A DNA stretch of 40,814 nt from Rhodospirillaceae bacterium. GTDB taxonomy: Bacteria; Pseudomonadota; Alphaproteobacteria; UBA6615. The notes beneath the pieces were generated by a model. The model made no database searches. It saw nothing but the letters and a program-made list of their open reading frames with translations, and was not told where the DNA came from. The number at the start of each line of letters is the position of its first letter. Position 1 is the stretch's first letter. Of the stretch, positions 23,761 through 33,793 are shown in pieces. The translations under genes and the position numbers were made by a program. Where the stretch lies: assembly GCA_002713365.1 (NCBI GenBank), contig PASR01000016.1, positions 1 through 40,814 of the forward strand, written 5' to 3'.

Positions 23761-24759
23761 ATGCATAGTTTTGGGATTATTGGGGCCGGTGCCTGGGGTA
23801 CAGCCTTAGCGACAGTTATAAAGAGAGCTGGACATGATGTTACAATGCTTGCGCACGAGCGTAGTGTAGTAGAATCAATAAACTCAAAACATTTAAATAA
23901 TGATTTTTTACCAGGCATCAAATTAGACCCAGAAATTTACGCAACACAAAGTTATGAAGATATAATTAACAAAGATATAATATTGTTAGCCGCACCCGCA
24001 CAATTTATTCGCGATATTCTCACCCCTATCTCTTCTCGTTTAGCGGCTGCACAACCGCTGGTAATTTGTTCTAAGGGCATTGAGCAAAAAACAGGAAAAC
24101 TATTAAGTGAGGTTGTCTCTGAAATTTCTCCAAATAGTGTTACTGCGGTATTATCTGGTCCAACATTTGCAGACGAAGTGGCTAAGGGCCTACCAACTGC
24201 TATAACCCTTGCCTGCTAGAATATAGTTGAAGCAGAGAAACTAGCCAAAATTATAGGAACAACCACCTTCAGGCCTTATACTTCCAACGATATACTTGGC
24301 GCCCAGATTGGGGGAGCTATTAAAAATGTTATTGCCATAGCCTGCGGTATTGTAGATGGCCGAGGATTAGGACAAAACGCACGCGCAGCAATAATAGCTC
24401 GCGGATTAGCAGAAATGGGAAGATTCGGGGCCGCCCTTAACTCTAATCCGGAGACTCTTATGGGCCTCTCTGGTCTTGGCGATCTAACTCTAACTTGCAC
24501 CTCTGAAGCCTCCAGAAACTACACAGTTGGAAAAAGGCTTGGCAAAGGCACTGCCAAAACAAAGATAATAGACAACCGTATCTCCATTGCTGAGGGCGTA
24601 CATACAGCACCGGCTGTAATAACTCGGGCTAATTCTCTTGGAGTTGAAATGCCAATCTGTAGTGCTGTCAAAACAATACTGCATGATAATGGGGACCTCG
24701 ATATTACAATATCTAATGTACTCTCCAGGCCTTTTAGATTGGAAACTCAAACTCGCTAG
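23761..24759 (+). pseudogene. gpsA: Glycerol-3-phosphate dehydrogenase GpsA with in-frame TAG at codon 153
   Basis: Read through TAG at 24217-24219, this is a full 332-residue NAD(P)-dependent sn-glycerol-3-phosphate dehydrogenase, which makes the backbone of phospholipids. The first part has GAGAWGTALA and SGPTFADEVAKGLPTAITLAC. After the TAG the same frame continues with the catalytic Lys in GGAIKNVIAIACG, GRGLGQNARAAIIARG and GLSGLGDLTLTC, and ends at its own TAG. No frameshift or decay is visible, and one base change (for example to GAG, CAG or AAG) would restore it. GpsA is usually essential, so a sequencing or assembly error or a very recent mutation is most likely; suppression of the amber codon is possible but not supported. 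Confidence 0.85.
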
Positions 24760-24870
24760 AATTAAATCATCTCAATATTATGTATTTTAAAATAATATTT
24801 AAATAATATTTTATTTCCATATATTATATTATGCAGAGTATAGATCTGTACAAATAAGAGGTAAAAACCT

Positions 24871-25278
24871 ATGGCTTATTGGTTATTTAAATCCGAACCC
24901 AGCACATGGTCTTGGAATGATCATGTAAAAAAGGGAGTAGAACACTGGGACGGTGTTCGTAATTATCAAGCTAATAATAATATGAAAGCAATGAAAGTTG
25001 GCGATTTAGGTTTTTTTTATCATTCTGTTAATGAAAAGCAGATTGTTGGAGTAGTTGAAGTGGTTTGTGAGCACTATCCAGATCACACAGATAAAACCGG
25101 TCGTTTCGGAATGGTTGATTTAAAAGCTGTGAAGCAGGTAACCACACCAGCAACCCTCAGCCAAATCAAAGCAAACCCAAAGTTATCAGAAATGGTTTTA
25201 GTTAAAAACTCACGCCTTTCAGTACAGCCCGTTAGCAAAAGTGAATGGAATGAGGTTTGCCGTATGGTTGGAATATAA
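24871..25278 (+). CDS. EVE domain-containing protein
   Basis: A 135-residue single EVE domain, a PUA-like fold thought to bind modified bases in RNA or DNA. The start YWLFKSEPSTWSW, then GVRNYQANNNMKAMKVGD and GVVEVVCEHYPD, are the family's hallmark blocks, including the Trp/Asn/Arg residues lining the pocket. Length is normal for the stand-alone form, which is common after gpsA in alphaproteobacteria. AAGAGG lies nine bases before the ATG. The ligand is unknown. Confidence 0.92.
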   Translation: MAYWLFKSEPSTWSWNDHVKKGVEHWDGVRNYQANNNMKAMKVGDLGFFYHSVNEKQIVGVVEVVCEHYPDHTDKTGRFGMVDLKAVKQVTTPATLSQIKANPKLSEMVLVKNSRLSVQPVSKSEWNEVCRMVGI

Positions 25279-25339
25279 GGGCTCTAAAAATAGGCATGAT
25301 ACTGACAACTGTTATATATAATTTAATTGAGCAGCGTAA

Positions 25340-25726
25340 ATGATAGACAATGATACCAACAAACCTAAAATGAGGGGTAATCGCCGTGTTATTTGTCATG
25401 TCTCTGATATTTCCGAGGCAGGAAAAGGACTTTCATTAAATAATATTATAAAAGACGAACCAGACCGCAAACTTGACCTTTTCTTAGTAACTAATGGAAA
25501 CGATGTTCATGGATATTTCAATATATGCCCCCATCAAGGCGTTCCCCTTGATTTAAAGCCAGACACGTTCCTAGATGTTGAAAGAAATTTCATACAATGC
25601 TCAACCCATAGTGCCAAGTTTCAAAAGCATGATGGACTATGTGTGTCCGGACCATGTACGGGGTCAAAACTTATGAAATTACCAATAACAGTTGATAGCG
25701 ACGGCGCTGTTTTATTAGGAAGTTAA
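25340..25726 (+). CDS. Rieske [2Fe-2S] domain protein
   Basis: A 128-residue stand-alone Rieske ferredoxin-like protein. The cluster ligands are in CPHQG (Cys63, His65) and CSTHSA (Cys87, His90), followed by the Rieske ending HDGLCVSGPC and a final strand. Such proteins carry electrons to oxygenases or other redox enzymes, or are of unknown role. No oxygenase is adjacent. It follows the EVE gene by 61 bp and precedes acs. Confidence 0.88.
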   Translation: MIDNDTNKPKMRGNRRVICHVSDISEAGKGLSLNNIIKDEPDRKLDLFLVTNGNDVHGYFNICPHQGVPLDLKPDTFLDVERNFIQCSTHSAKFQKHDGLCVSGPCTGSKLMKLPITVDSDGAVLLGS

Positions 25727-25856
25727 TTATATACTAATGCTCTTATTAGTTGATATTGTGAATCGATAATTATTTATAAATAATAATGAAAGTACGATGG
25801 GTTTATGGAACCCAAAAATTTGATTAGTAGGCCAATATGAAGGGAGATATTGCCCA

Positions 25857-27803
25857 ATGTTTCGCGATAAATTTCCAGTACCGCAAGAATGGGCCGACCG
25901 TGCCTGGCTTGATAATAGTGCCTATAAAGACATGTACGAAAGCTCAGTTACCGAAAAAGAAGAGTTCTGGGCTGAACAGGGAAAAAGAATCGATTGGATA
26001 AAACCTTACACGAAAGTGAAAGACACTTCGTTTAATGAAGATAACTTGCACGTTAAGTGGTTTTATGATGGCGTATTAAACCCTTCAGCTAATTGTCTTG
26101 ATAGACACCTCGAAAAGAGAGGCGATGAGGTAGCAATAATTTGGGAAGGGGATGATCCTAAAGAAGATGATAAAATTACATACTCTGACCTTTATCAACG
26201 AGTATGCCGTTTTGCGAACGGTCTTAAATCCCTGGGCGTGAAAAAAGGAGATAGAGTAACTATATATCTACCAATGATACCTGAAATTGCTATTTCTATG
26301 CTAGCCTGTGCACGTATCGGCGCAATACATTCGGTAATTTTTGGAGGATTTTCCCCTGAGTCTATATCTGGCCGAATACAAGACTGCGAATCCACATACA
26401 TTATAACCTCTGATGAGGGAGTACGTGGCGGGCGTAAAATTCCCCTCAAAAAAAATGTTGACCAAGCAATCGAAAGATTGGGGCCCAACCAAATTAATAA
26501 CGTTATAGTGGTCAATAGAACTGGGGAAAGTATAGATTGGTTTAAAGAACGCGACATCTGGTACCATGATTTGATCGAAGATCAGCCAACTGACTGTGAA
26601 CCAGAGCCAATGAACGCAGAAGACCCGCTATTTATCCTCTACACTTCTGGTTCAACAGGTAAACCCAAAGGTGTGTTGCATACAGCAGGTGGGTACTTAG
26701 TGTATGCCTCAATGACACATCAATATGTTTTTGATTACCATGAAGGCGATATATATTGGTGCACCGCTGATTGTGGGTGGATAACCGGACATAGCTATAT
26801 TGTTTATGGTCCATTGTCCAATGGAGCTACTACACTAATATTTGAAGGTTTACCGAATTACCCAAACGCTTCTAGGCATTGGGAAATTTGTGATAAACAT
26901 CAGGTAAACATTTACTATACTGCGCCCACAGCCATAAGAGCACTTATGAGAGAAGGTAATGAGCCAGTAAACAAAACATCACGCAAATCAATTCGACTTC
27001 TAGGCACTGTGGGAGAACCTATAAACCCAGAAGCATGGCATTGGTATCATGAAGTGGTAGGGGATGGACGCTGCCCAATAGTTGACACTTGGTGGCAAAC
27101 TGAGACGGGGGGGATTCTATTAACCCCACTACCTGGAGCAACAACTTTAAAACCAGGATCAGCTACTAGGCCTTTTTTTGGTATTGAGCCAATTATTGTT
27201 GATAACGATGGTAACGTTCTAGAAGGGGCTTGTGAGGGTATATTATGTATTAAGGATAGCTGGCCTGGACAGATGAGAACAGTATATGGGGACCACCAAC
27301 GTTTTATAGATACTTATTTCAAGTCCTACCCGGGTCTGTTCTTCACAGGAGACGGTTGCCGTCGTGATGAAGATGGTTATTACTGGATAACTGGGCGTGT
27401 TGACGATGTAATTAATGTATCAGGTCATCGCTTGGGAACAGCCGAAGTTGAGAGCGCTCTTGTTGAACATGACGATGTAGCAGAAGCTGCAGTTGTAGGT
27501 TACCCCCATGACATTAAAGGACAAGGTATCTATGCATATGTAACGCTAAAACTAGGCATCGAGACCACTCAGGACCTCCACAAAGAATTAATTAGCTTTG
27601 TGCGCAATGAGATTGGCCCAATCGCTACACCAGACTTACTACAATGGGCACCTAGTCTACCCAAGACTAGGTCGGGAAAGATTATGAGGCGGATTTTACG
27701 CAAAATAGCCGCAAATGAGCATGACCAACTAGGCGACACTTCCACATTAGCAGATCCAACAGTGGTAGATGACTTAATAGATAATCGTCAAAATAGGAAT
27801 TAA
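25857..27803 (+). CDS. acs: Acetyl-CoA synthetase
   Basis: A 648-residue cytoplasmic AMP-forming enzyme that activates acetate to acetyl-CoA. The P-loop [34 protein letters not shown], the hinge region [18 protein letters not shown] and the C-terminal Lys608 in RSGKIMRR, the lysine normally controlled by acetylation, are all present. Length matches Acs (about 650). GGGAG lies upstream of the ATG, and a small GGGTT/AACCC hairpin (25799-25813) sits in the leader. Close acyl-CoA synthetases for propionate are possible, but the length and motifs favour acetate. Confidence 0.95.
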   Translation: MFRDKFPVPQEWADRAWLDNSAYKDMYESSVTEKEEFWAEQGKRIDWIKPYTKVKDTSFNEDNLHVKWFYDGVLNPSANCLDRHLEKRGDEVAIIWEGDDPKEDDKITYSDLYQRVCRFANGLKSLGVKKGDRVTIYLPMIPEIAISMLACARIGAIHSVIFGGFSPESISGRIQDCESTYIITSDEGVRGGRKIPLKKNVDQAIERLGPNQINNVIVVNRTGESIDWFKERDIWYHDLIEDQPTDCEPEPMNAEDPLFILYTSGSTGKPKGVLHTAGGYLVYASMTHQYVFDYHEGDIYWCTADCGWITGHSYIVYGPLSNGATTLIFEGLPNYPNASRHWEICDKHQVNIYYTAPTAIRALMREGNEPVNKTSRKSIRLLGTVGEPINPEAWHWYHEVVGDGRCPIVDTWWQTETGGILLTPLPGATTLKPGSATRPFFGIEPIIVDNDGNVLEGACEGILCIKDSWPGQMRTVYGDHQRFIDTYFKSYPGLFFTGDGCRRDEDGYYWITGRVDDVINVSGHRLGTAEVESALVEHDDVAEAAVVGYPHDIKGQGIYAYVTLKLGIETTQDLHKELISFVRNEIGPIATPDLLQWAPSLPKTRSGKIMRRILRKIAANEHDQLGDTSTLADPTVVDDLIDNRQNRN

Positions 27804-27835
27804 TGAAAGCTCATTATCATACTAATGAATATATA

Positions 27836-28135
27836 TTAAAAATCGACACAACGGCCGTCGCGTTCCCAATCCCCATATCGAGTTGGTTCAGGTCCCTTAG
27901 GGCCACCAACCTCTTTAATGTGTGCTTTTTCTTGAGGTTGTTCAGCATTGATAATTGTTTTGTTTTCAGTAGGTTCCACTTTTGGTTTGATAGGTGTTTT
28001 ATCTTTCGACAAAGGGTGATGCTCTCTAAATCCACTGCTTTTTTGAGACGGCCCTTGGAACAGTAATTTTTCTAATTTAGATTTTATTTCTTTCATATAT
28101 ATAATATGGTGGGAACACTTCATTTTTTCCAACAT
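27836..28135 (-). CDS. DUF1674/SDHAF4-like succinate dehydrogenase assembly factor
   Basis: The C-terminal end, GGPKGPEPTRYGDWERDG followed by RCVDF, is the signature of DUF1674, the family of mitochondrial SDHAF4, which helps load FAD-bearing SdhA into succinate dehydrogenase. The rest of the 99 residues is Lys/Pro/Glu-rich and disordered. The start is uncertain: ATGs at 28135, 28123 and 28096 are in frame, and the last gives 86 residues. It converges on acs, 32 bp between stops, and diverges from gcrA over 230 bp. An overlapping plus-strand frame here is not real. Confidence 0.85.
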   Translation of the reverse strand: MLEKMKCSHHIIYMKEIKSKLEKLLFQGPSQKSSGFREHHPLSKDKTPIKPKVEPTENKTIINAEQPQEKAHIKEVGGPKGPEPTRYGDWERDGRCVDF

Positions 28136-28365
28136 TATTTGAAAATAATGAGTAAAAAGCAGTTTATAAACTTTCTAGTTAGGTTATTTAACTAAAATAT
28201 ACACAATATAGTGTTCTATTAACAAAAAAAACTACATTTCGTGCCTTATACACTATTTTGTGCTATTGCTCACACAACCCACATGATCTAGTCTATCTAT
28301 AGCTAAATAACTTAACTTTTAGCTGTTTATAAATTTTTGACCTTTTTATCAGAGGGTAAATTAAA

Positions 28366-28839
28366 ATGGCTTGGACAGATGATAGGGTAGAAAAACTTAG
28401 GGAACTTTGGACAAAAGGACTAAGTGCTAGTCAAATCGCAGTTCAATTAGGCGGCGTAAGCAGAAATGCCGTTATTGGAAAGGCGCACCGCCTAGGTTTA
28501 GAAGGACGGCCCTCTCCAATACGTGGCGGTGGCAGTTCTCGTAGCAAGCGAAATCGGGCAATTAGCCGAGCGCTGGAAGCCAGAGCGCTACGAGGTACAA
28601 TGGCTGATGAGGAAATAGGTGGTGAACCAGTCATGCCCCCTCATGGGCAAAAGAACATGGAGAGGCCGCTAGCTCCACCAGCAAGACCAGTCAGTGATGT
28701 AAAAGAGTGTCTTTGGCCCATAGGGGATCCCAGCGATCCTGGGTTTAGTTTTTGTGGAGCAGAAACCTCACCTGGAAGACCATACTGTGCTGCTCATTGC
28801 GCAATGGCTTATATAAGAAAGGATCGAACAGCTGCCTGA
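28366..28839 (+). CDS. gcrA: Cell-cycle transcription regulator GcrA
   Basis: A 157-residue GcrA family protein. The N-terminal MAWTDDRVEKLRELWTKG and SASQIAVQLGGVSRNAVIGK form the DNA-binding domain, and the C-terminal half has the Cys/His-bearing CLWPIGDPSDPGFSFCG and RPYCAAHCAMAY that bind sigma-70. In Caulobacter it activates genes with CcrM-methylated GANTC sites; I saw no GANTC in its own 230-bp upstream region. The family is confined to alphaproteobacteria and supports the taxonomic call. GAGGG precedes the ATG. Confidence 0.96.
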   Translation: MAWTDDRVEKLRELWTKGLSASQIAVQLGGVSRNAVIGKAHRLGLEGRPSPIRGGGSSRSKRNRAISRALEARALRGTMADEEIGGEPVMPPHGQKNMERPLAPPARPVSDVKECLWPIGDPSDPGFSFCGAETSPGRPYCAAHCAMAYIRKDRTAA

Positions 28840-28899
28840 TTCTGGGTTACTATTTGTTCAACACCACAGCAAAACAGGCATAAGATAAAGCCTATAAAA

Positions 28900-30225
28900 T
28901 TGATAAAATCTAAAAACAAAATAGTTCCAGATGCACGTAAAGTAGCTTCTGATATTTTGGGTGCAGTACTTGATAGAAAAATACCGTTAGATACAGTCCT
29001 CTCACATTCGCATGCTTTAAAAAATCTCTCCTCACGAGAGAGAGCTTTCGCCAGGCTATTAGTGATGACAGTGCTAAGAAGACGGGGCCAAATAGACGCT
29101 GCACTAGATGAAAAACTAGCGAGAAAACTATCAAAGCATAAAAACCAAATTCGTAATACTTTACGACTTGGGGTGGCACAACTATCCTTTCTTGAAACGC
29201 CTGCTCATGCTGCTGTTAACGGTAGTGTTAAACTAATCAGTGAAAATGGTAACAAGGGTTTTACTGGTCTTGTAAACGCCGTGTTACGCACAATTGATAG
29301 GGAAGGTGCTAAAGCATTATCCGATACCACAGAGGCCAAGAAGAAAAATTTGCCGGAGTGGTTACTTGAAAGCTGGCAAAAAGCTTATGGAGATGAAATA
29401 ACTATTTCAATTTTAGAAGCCCACCTTAAAGAACCGCCAATCGATCTTACCCTTTCTAGTGGTTCTTCACCTGAAGAGTGGGCAAATATGTTGGAGGCTA
29501 AAGTACTTCCCGGGGGCTCTTTGCGAAAAAATTCTGCGGGTAAAATTACTGAATTAGAGGGTTTTAATGAAGGAAAATGGTGGGTTCAAGATGTCGCTGC
29601 TTCATTACCGGCAAGATTATTTGGAAACTTAACAAACCGTAATATTATAGATTTGTGCGCTGCTCCTGGTGGAAAAACAGCTCAACTTGCCTCTGCGGGA
29701 GCAAATGTTATTGCAATTGACATATCATCTGAGCGCTTACGTTTAGTTCAACAAAATATGAATCGACTAGGGCTGTCTATTAAAACCGTATGTGCAGATG
29801 CAAGAAAGTATAAACCACCAAAACCAGTTGACGCCGTCCTTCTGGATGCACCCTGTTCAGCCACTGGAACAATTCGGCGTCATCCAGACATTCCGTGGCT
29901 TAAGAAAAAAGAGGATTTAATAAAAACATCTTTATTGCAAAAAGAGCTATTAAACTCCGGTATCTCGATGCTGGTCTCAGGAGGTATATTAGTCTACGCC
30001 GTTTGCTCTCTGCAACCTGAAGAAGGTAAAGAGCTTATAGAGTCTTTTATACAGGAAAAAAGTAACATAGTTCGTTCATCAATTAATATTAATGAATTAC
30101 CAGATCTTGAAAAATTATCTGAAAAAATTATTAGTCCCTGCGGCGACATACGCACATTGCCCTGCCATTTTTATAAAAATGGGGGTATGGATGGTTTTTA
30201 TATAGCTAGGCTTCAAAAATTATAA
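28900..30225 (+). CDS. rsmB: 16S rRNA (cytosine-967-C5) methyltransferase RsmB
   Basis: A 441-residue enzyme that uses SAM to methylate C967 of 16S rRNA. An N-terminal NusB-like RNA-binding domain (about 1-140) is followed by a NOL1/NOP2/Sun methyltransferase domain. Motif I is CAAPGGKTAQLA, motif IV DAPCSATGTIRRHP with one catalytic Cys, and motif VI YAVCSLQPEEG with the nucleophilic Cys. The start is a TTG at 28900; no ATG lies between the gcrA stop and it, and the next Met is well inside the domain. It follows gcrA by 60 bp. Confidence 0.92.
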   Translation: MIKSKNKIVPDARKVASDILGAVLDRKIPLDTVLSHSHALKNLSSRERAFARLLVMTVLRRRGQIDAALDEKLARKLSKHKNQIRNTLRLGVAQLSFLETPAHAAVNGSVKLISENGNKGFTGLVNAVLRTIDREGAKALSDTTEAKKKNLPEWLLESWQKAYGDEITISILEAHLKEPPIDLTLSSGSSPEEWANMLEAKVLPGGSLRKNSAGKITELEGFNEGKWWVQDVAASLPARLFGNLTNRNIIDLCAAPGGKTAQLASAGANVIAIDISSERLRLVQQNMNRLGLSIKTVCADARKYKPPKPVDAVLLDAPCSATGTIRRHPDIPWLKKKEDLIKTSLLQKELLNSGISMLVSGGILVYAVCSLQPEEGKELIESFIQEKSNIVRSSININELPDLEKLSEKIISPCGDIRTLPCHFYKNGGMDGFYIARLQKL

Positions 30226-30293
30226 ACCAAAAATAACTAGTCATAATCACTATAGCCTTGCGGCGCAGAGCTTAAATCGGGTACCAAGGTTTC

Positions 30294-30989
30294 ATGGTCA
30301 ATTCGCTCTCTCCGCGCATAGCACCCTCAATCCTTGCTGCCGATTTCGCAAATCTCGGCAAGGAAATCACGGCCATTGACATAGCCGGAGCGGATTGGGT
30401 CCACATAGACGTAATGGATGGCCATTTTGTTCCGAATATTACTATTGGGCCAGCCGTTATTAAATCGCTTAGGCACTACACCGAATTACCATTTGATGTT
30501 CATCTAATGATTTCTCCTGTTGATCCCATGATTGAGGCTTTTGCTGAAGCTGGTGCTGATACTATCTCCGTTCATCCTGAATCAGGTCCCAATTTACACC
30601 GCACTCTGCAAACCATACGGAACTTAAAAAAACGTGCGGGAATAGTATTAAATCCAGCGACACCAATAAATAACATTGATCAAGTTATCGATATTGTGGA
30701 CCTTATTTTGGTAATGACTGTAAACCCTGGTTTTGGTGGTCAGAAATTCATCTCAAGCCAACTAAATAAAATCAGGTCTATTAGAAAAATAATAGATCAG
30801 CACGTTAGTAAAGGCGGCGCTTCCATAGATTTAGAGGTCGATGGGGGAATAGATGCAAAAACCTCAAAACTAGCTATACAGGCAGGGGCAGATGCCCTAG
30901 TAGCTGGAACCGCAGTCTTTAGCGGGGGGCCAGATTGTTATGCTGAAAATATTAATTCCCTAAGGGGTAATTCGGCTAATTATCAATGA
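30294..30989 (+). CDS. rpe: Ribulose-phosphate 3-epimerase
   Basis: A 231-residue TIM-barrel metalloenzyme interconverting ribulose 5-phosphate and xylulose 5-phosphate. IAPSILAADFANLG, HIDVMDGHFVPNITIGP with metal-binding His and Asp, DVHLMI, MTVNPGFGGQKF and VDGGI with the second catalytic Asp are all clear. Its stop overlaps the next gene by four bases (ATGA). Confidence 0.97.
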   Translation: MVNSLSPRIAPSILAADFANLGKEITAIDIAGADWVHIDVMDGHFVPNITIGPAVIKSLRHYTELPFDVHLMISPVDPMIEAFAEAGADTISVHPESGPNLHRTLQTIRNLKKRAGIVLNPATPINNIDQVIDIVDLILVMTVNPGFGGQKFISSQLNKIRSIRKIIDQHVSKGGASIDLEVDGGIDAKTSKLAIQAGADALVAGTAVFSGGPDCYAENINSLRGNSANYQ

Positions 30990-32635
30990 GTATCGCTCTT
31001 ATAGAGAACTGGCACTATAACGCAAGCAAGCTGCTCTACTCTGCTCCAGGCTACCATTTTAGTCTGTTAGTAAGAGCTCCGGACGACCTTAAAATCGTTC
31101 CGCCCGACGCCTGGCCAGGAAATGCTGAAAAAGGGGCAACCATCCTTAATGGAGAATTTAGTTTCTTTGGTGAATCTGTACGTGGTGGCTTATTAACATG
31201 GCGTCCTACTGATATGAGTGATGCATGGTTAGCAGAACTTCATGGATTTGATTGGTTACGTGACCTAAGAGCTTTAGGGGGAGACGGACCTAGGAGAAAA
31301 GCACGTGACCTTGTTGAAGATTGGCTTTTAAAACAATCAAGCTGGCATGATATAGCTTGGCGCCCGGATGTAATTGGAAACAGGTTATATTCGTGGCTTG
31401 GACAACATGATTTTTTCTGCGCCTCCGCTGATGATGAATACCAACATAACTATCTCGTTAGCCTAGTACGGCAAGCTAAACACTTATCTAGAGCACTCCC
31501 TCGTGGTGTTAATAGAGATGATATGATTCTGGCCACTAAAGGTCTTATAGCCGCCGGTCTATCAATCTCTGGGCATGAATCGTGGGTATCTCAGGGACTA
31601 AAACTGCTGGAGCGCGCCTGCACACAACAGATTCTTCCCGATGGTGGACATGTATCACGAAACCCAACAATCCAAGCATACGTTCTTCGACATCTGGTAG
31701 ATATCCGGAGCTGTTTGTTAGCTGCCAAAAGAGAGGTTCCAAATTTTTTAATAGCGGCAATAGAACGTACGGCTCCATTTTTGAGAATGCTTCGACATAA
31801 CGACGGAGGACCCGCTTTATTCAACGGTGCCAAAGAGACCCCAGGCTGGTTAATTGATATGCTACTTGCCCAAGCAAACTCTCGGGGGCGGGCCCCAACA
31901 TCAGCACCTCATTCAGGATTCGAGCGTATCGTAGCAAACCGTACAACTATAATTATGGACACCGGCTATCCTGCAGATAATAATTCACATGCCAGCACCC
32001 TAGCGATGGAAATGTCAAATGGACGAGAAAGGATTATAGTTAACTGCGGAGCACGTACGGGACCGAGTGAGTCCTGGGCACAAGTACAAAGATCGACAGC
32101 TGCGCATTCAACTATGATAGTTGACGATACAAATTCTTCGGACATTTTGAATGGTAAGAAATACAACCGGCGGCCAAGTAAAGTTATTATTGATCGAAAT
32201 GAAACACAAGGAAAAATATGGATTAACTCAAGCCATGATGGCTACGGCCCTATATTAGGAGTCACACATCAACGTAGATTATACGTTGATTCAAGTGGAG
32301 ATGATATAAGAGGGGAAGATACAATTTTTCTGGACAGCTATGGCAAAAGACAACCACATGGATATGTCGTTAGGTTTCATTTACATCCTAGTGTTCAAGT
32401 GTCGCTAGTTCAAAACGGTAAGACTGCTTTACTACGGCCCCCAAGTGGAGTGGGATGGAGACTAATTGCAGAGGGAGGTGTTTTATCCTTGTCTGAAAGT
32501 GTTTATCTAGGCAGTAACGATGAAATTAGGCGTAGTGAACAAATTGTAGTATCAGGTGTTTTTGAACCACCTGATAAAAACGGAGCGATCGCCCGGGTGG
32601 TTTGGGCCCTGAAGAAAGTTCCCAAAAAACCTTAA
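30986..32635 (+). CDS. Heparinase II/III family protein
   Basis: A 549-residue protein with an N-terminal alpha/alpha toroid (about 60-300, including LPDGGHVSRNPTIQAYVLRHL) and a C-terminal beta-rich heparinase II/III domain (about 315-540, with ERIIVNCGARTGPSESWAQ and HSTMIVDDTNSSDI). The family cleaves acidic polysaccharides by elimination. Many alphaproteobacteria have a cytoplasmic copy next to rsmB and purH with no proven substrate, and this one also lacks a signal peptide. It is translationally coupled to rpe and followed by two polysaccharide genes. Confidence 0.88.
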   Translation: MSIALIENWHYNASKLLYSAPGYHFSLLVRAPDDLKIVPPDAWPGNAEKGATILNGEFSFFGESVRGGLLTWRPTDMSDAWLAELHGFDWLRDLRALGGDGPRRKARDLVEDWLLKQSSWHDIAWRPDVIGNRLYSWLGQHDFFCASADDEYQHNYLVSLVRQAKHLSRALPRGVNRDDMILATKGLIAAGLSISGHESWVSQGLKLLERACTQQILPDGGHVSRNPTIQAYVLRHLVDIRSCLLAAKREVPNFLIAAIERTAPFLRMLRHNDGGPALFNGAKETPGWLIDMLLAQANSRGRAPTSAPHSGFERIVANRTTIIMDTGYPADNNSHASTLAMEMSNGRERIIVNCGARTGPSESWAQVQRSTAAHSTMIVDDTNSSDILNGKKYNRRPSKVIIDRNETQGKIWINSSHDGYGPILGVTHQRRLYVDSSGDDIRGEDTIFLDSYGKRQPHGYVVRFHLHPSVQVSLVQNGKTALLRPPSGVGWRLIAEGGVLSLSESVYLGSNDEIRRSEQIVVSGVFEPPDKNGAIARVVWALKKVPKKP

Positions 32636-32681
32636 TCTACGTAAACATATTGTAAACCACCTTAGCATCTCGAAAGATCCA

Positions 32682-33722
32682 ATGACCGGTTTATACATAG
32701 CAATAATAGCCTTGTTTGTTGGTGTTATTAGTTGGTTTTTAGTCGGACGCGTTCGTTTCTATTTATTAAAATATCAACTACTTGATCACCCAAATGAACG
32801 TAGCTCACATACAAAACCTACAACGCATGGAGCTGGTATAGGTATTATCTTCGTTCTATTACCAATTTGGATATTAATAACATTCCTGTTTCCACAGCAA
32901 AGCCAAGTAGGTGAGATGTCAAGGTGGCTAATTCCCGCCCTCACATTATTGCTGGCGACTATTTCCTTTCTTGACGATCTAAGAGGCTTATCGCAATTAA
33001 CGCGACTACTAATGCACGCAGGAGCAGTAATTACTGCGGCACAGTTGATACCTGGACCAATATTTATAAGTTTTTTATACCCCGCTCTAGATATCTTTCT
33101 AATTACTTTATGCTGGGTTTGGTTTGTAAATTTATTTAATTTTATGGACGGGATAGATGGCATGGCGGGAGTTGAAACTATTGCAATAACATTAGGCATA
33201 TACGCAATAGGATTAGTTTTTATACCTCATTCTTCTATTTATGGCCAAAATTTAGTTATCGCAGCTGCAATGATAGGTTTTTTAATATGGAACTGGAGTC
33301 CAGCAAAAATATTTTTGGGTGATGTCGGCAGCATACCATTAGGGTTTTTAATTGGGTGGCATTTATTCAATTTAGCTGCAAGTGGTTTCTGGATGGCGGC
33401 ACTAATTTTACCACTTTACTATATTACCGATTCTTCATTAACTTTATTAAGGAGACTTTTGAGTGGAAAATCAATATGGGAGGCACATAAAGAACATTTT
33501 TATCAATTTGCAGTAAAAAATGGGCGAACCCATTCTTCTGTAGTAAGAGGTGTTATGCTAACAAACGTGCTTTTAATAATACTAGCATTTTTTTCTGCCT
33601 ACCCAAAATTACCAGCTTTTATTTCTTGGCTAATACTACTTACAGCATGCTTAATAGTAGCCCTTTTAATATTGTGGATGTTATATGGCAAAGAAAAAAA
33701 ATCAACTAAATCTGTCCTATGA
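32682..33722 (+). CDS. Glycosyltransferase family 4 (WecA/MraY-like undecaprenyl-phosphate sugar-1-phosphate transferase)
   Basis: A 346-residue polytopic inner-membrane protein with about 10-11 helices. Catalytic motifs are FLDDLRGLSQLTR (Asp pair near residue 104), NLFNFMDGIDGMAG near 155 and FLGDVGSIPLGFLIGW near 215. An HxxH-like EAHKEHFYQ near 270 is also usual. It would start O-antigen or exopolysaccharide synthesis by loading a sugar phosphate on undecaprenyl phosphate. Together with the epimerase/dehydratase that follows, it forms a two-gene sugar module. Confidence 0.9.
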   Translation: MTGLYIAIIALFVGVISWFLVGRVRFYLLKYQLLDHPNERSSHTKPTTHGAGIGIIFVLLPIWILITFLFPQQSQVGEMSRWLIPALTLLLATISFLDDLRGLSQLTRLLMHAGAVITAAQLIPGPIFISFLYPALDIFLITLCWVWFVNLFNFMDGIDGMAGVETIAITLGIYAIGLVFIPHSSIYGQNLVIAAAMIGFLIWNWSPAKIFLGDVGSIPLGFLIGWHLFNLAASGFWMAALILPLYYITDSSLTLLRRLLSGKSIWEAHKEHFYQFAVKNGRTHSSVVRGVMLTNVLLIILAFFSAYPKLPAFISWLILLTACLIVALLILWMLYGKEKKSTKSVL

Positions 33723-33736
33723 AAATAGAGCAAACA

Positions 33737-33755
33737 CAACCCCTAATTTGGGTTG
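33737..33755. repeat. Small hairpin between the GT4 and dehydratase genes
   Basis: CAACCC (33737-33742) pairs with GGGTTG (33750-33755) around a 7-base loop. There is no T-run on the plus strand, so it may be a weak attenuator or RNA-processing hairpin rather than a terminator. Confidence 0.35.
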
Positions 33756-33793
33756 ATCAAACTAAACGGTGACGCTGAGTAAAAAAATTGGCC

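Noticed and set aside
24217-24219. Pyrrolysine or genome-wide amber recoding at the gpsA TAG
   Set aside because: The same gene terminates at a TAG at 24757-24759, and TAG terminators occur in other genes such as the GMC oxidoreductase; nothing at codon 153 suggests a catalytic need.
27803-28066. An 87-residue plus-strand frame after acs
   Set aside because: It overlaps the DUF1674/SDHAF4-like gene on the other strand, whose signature C-terminus is unmistakable; the plus frame has no ribosome site or family features.
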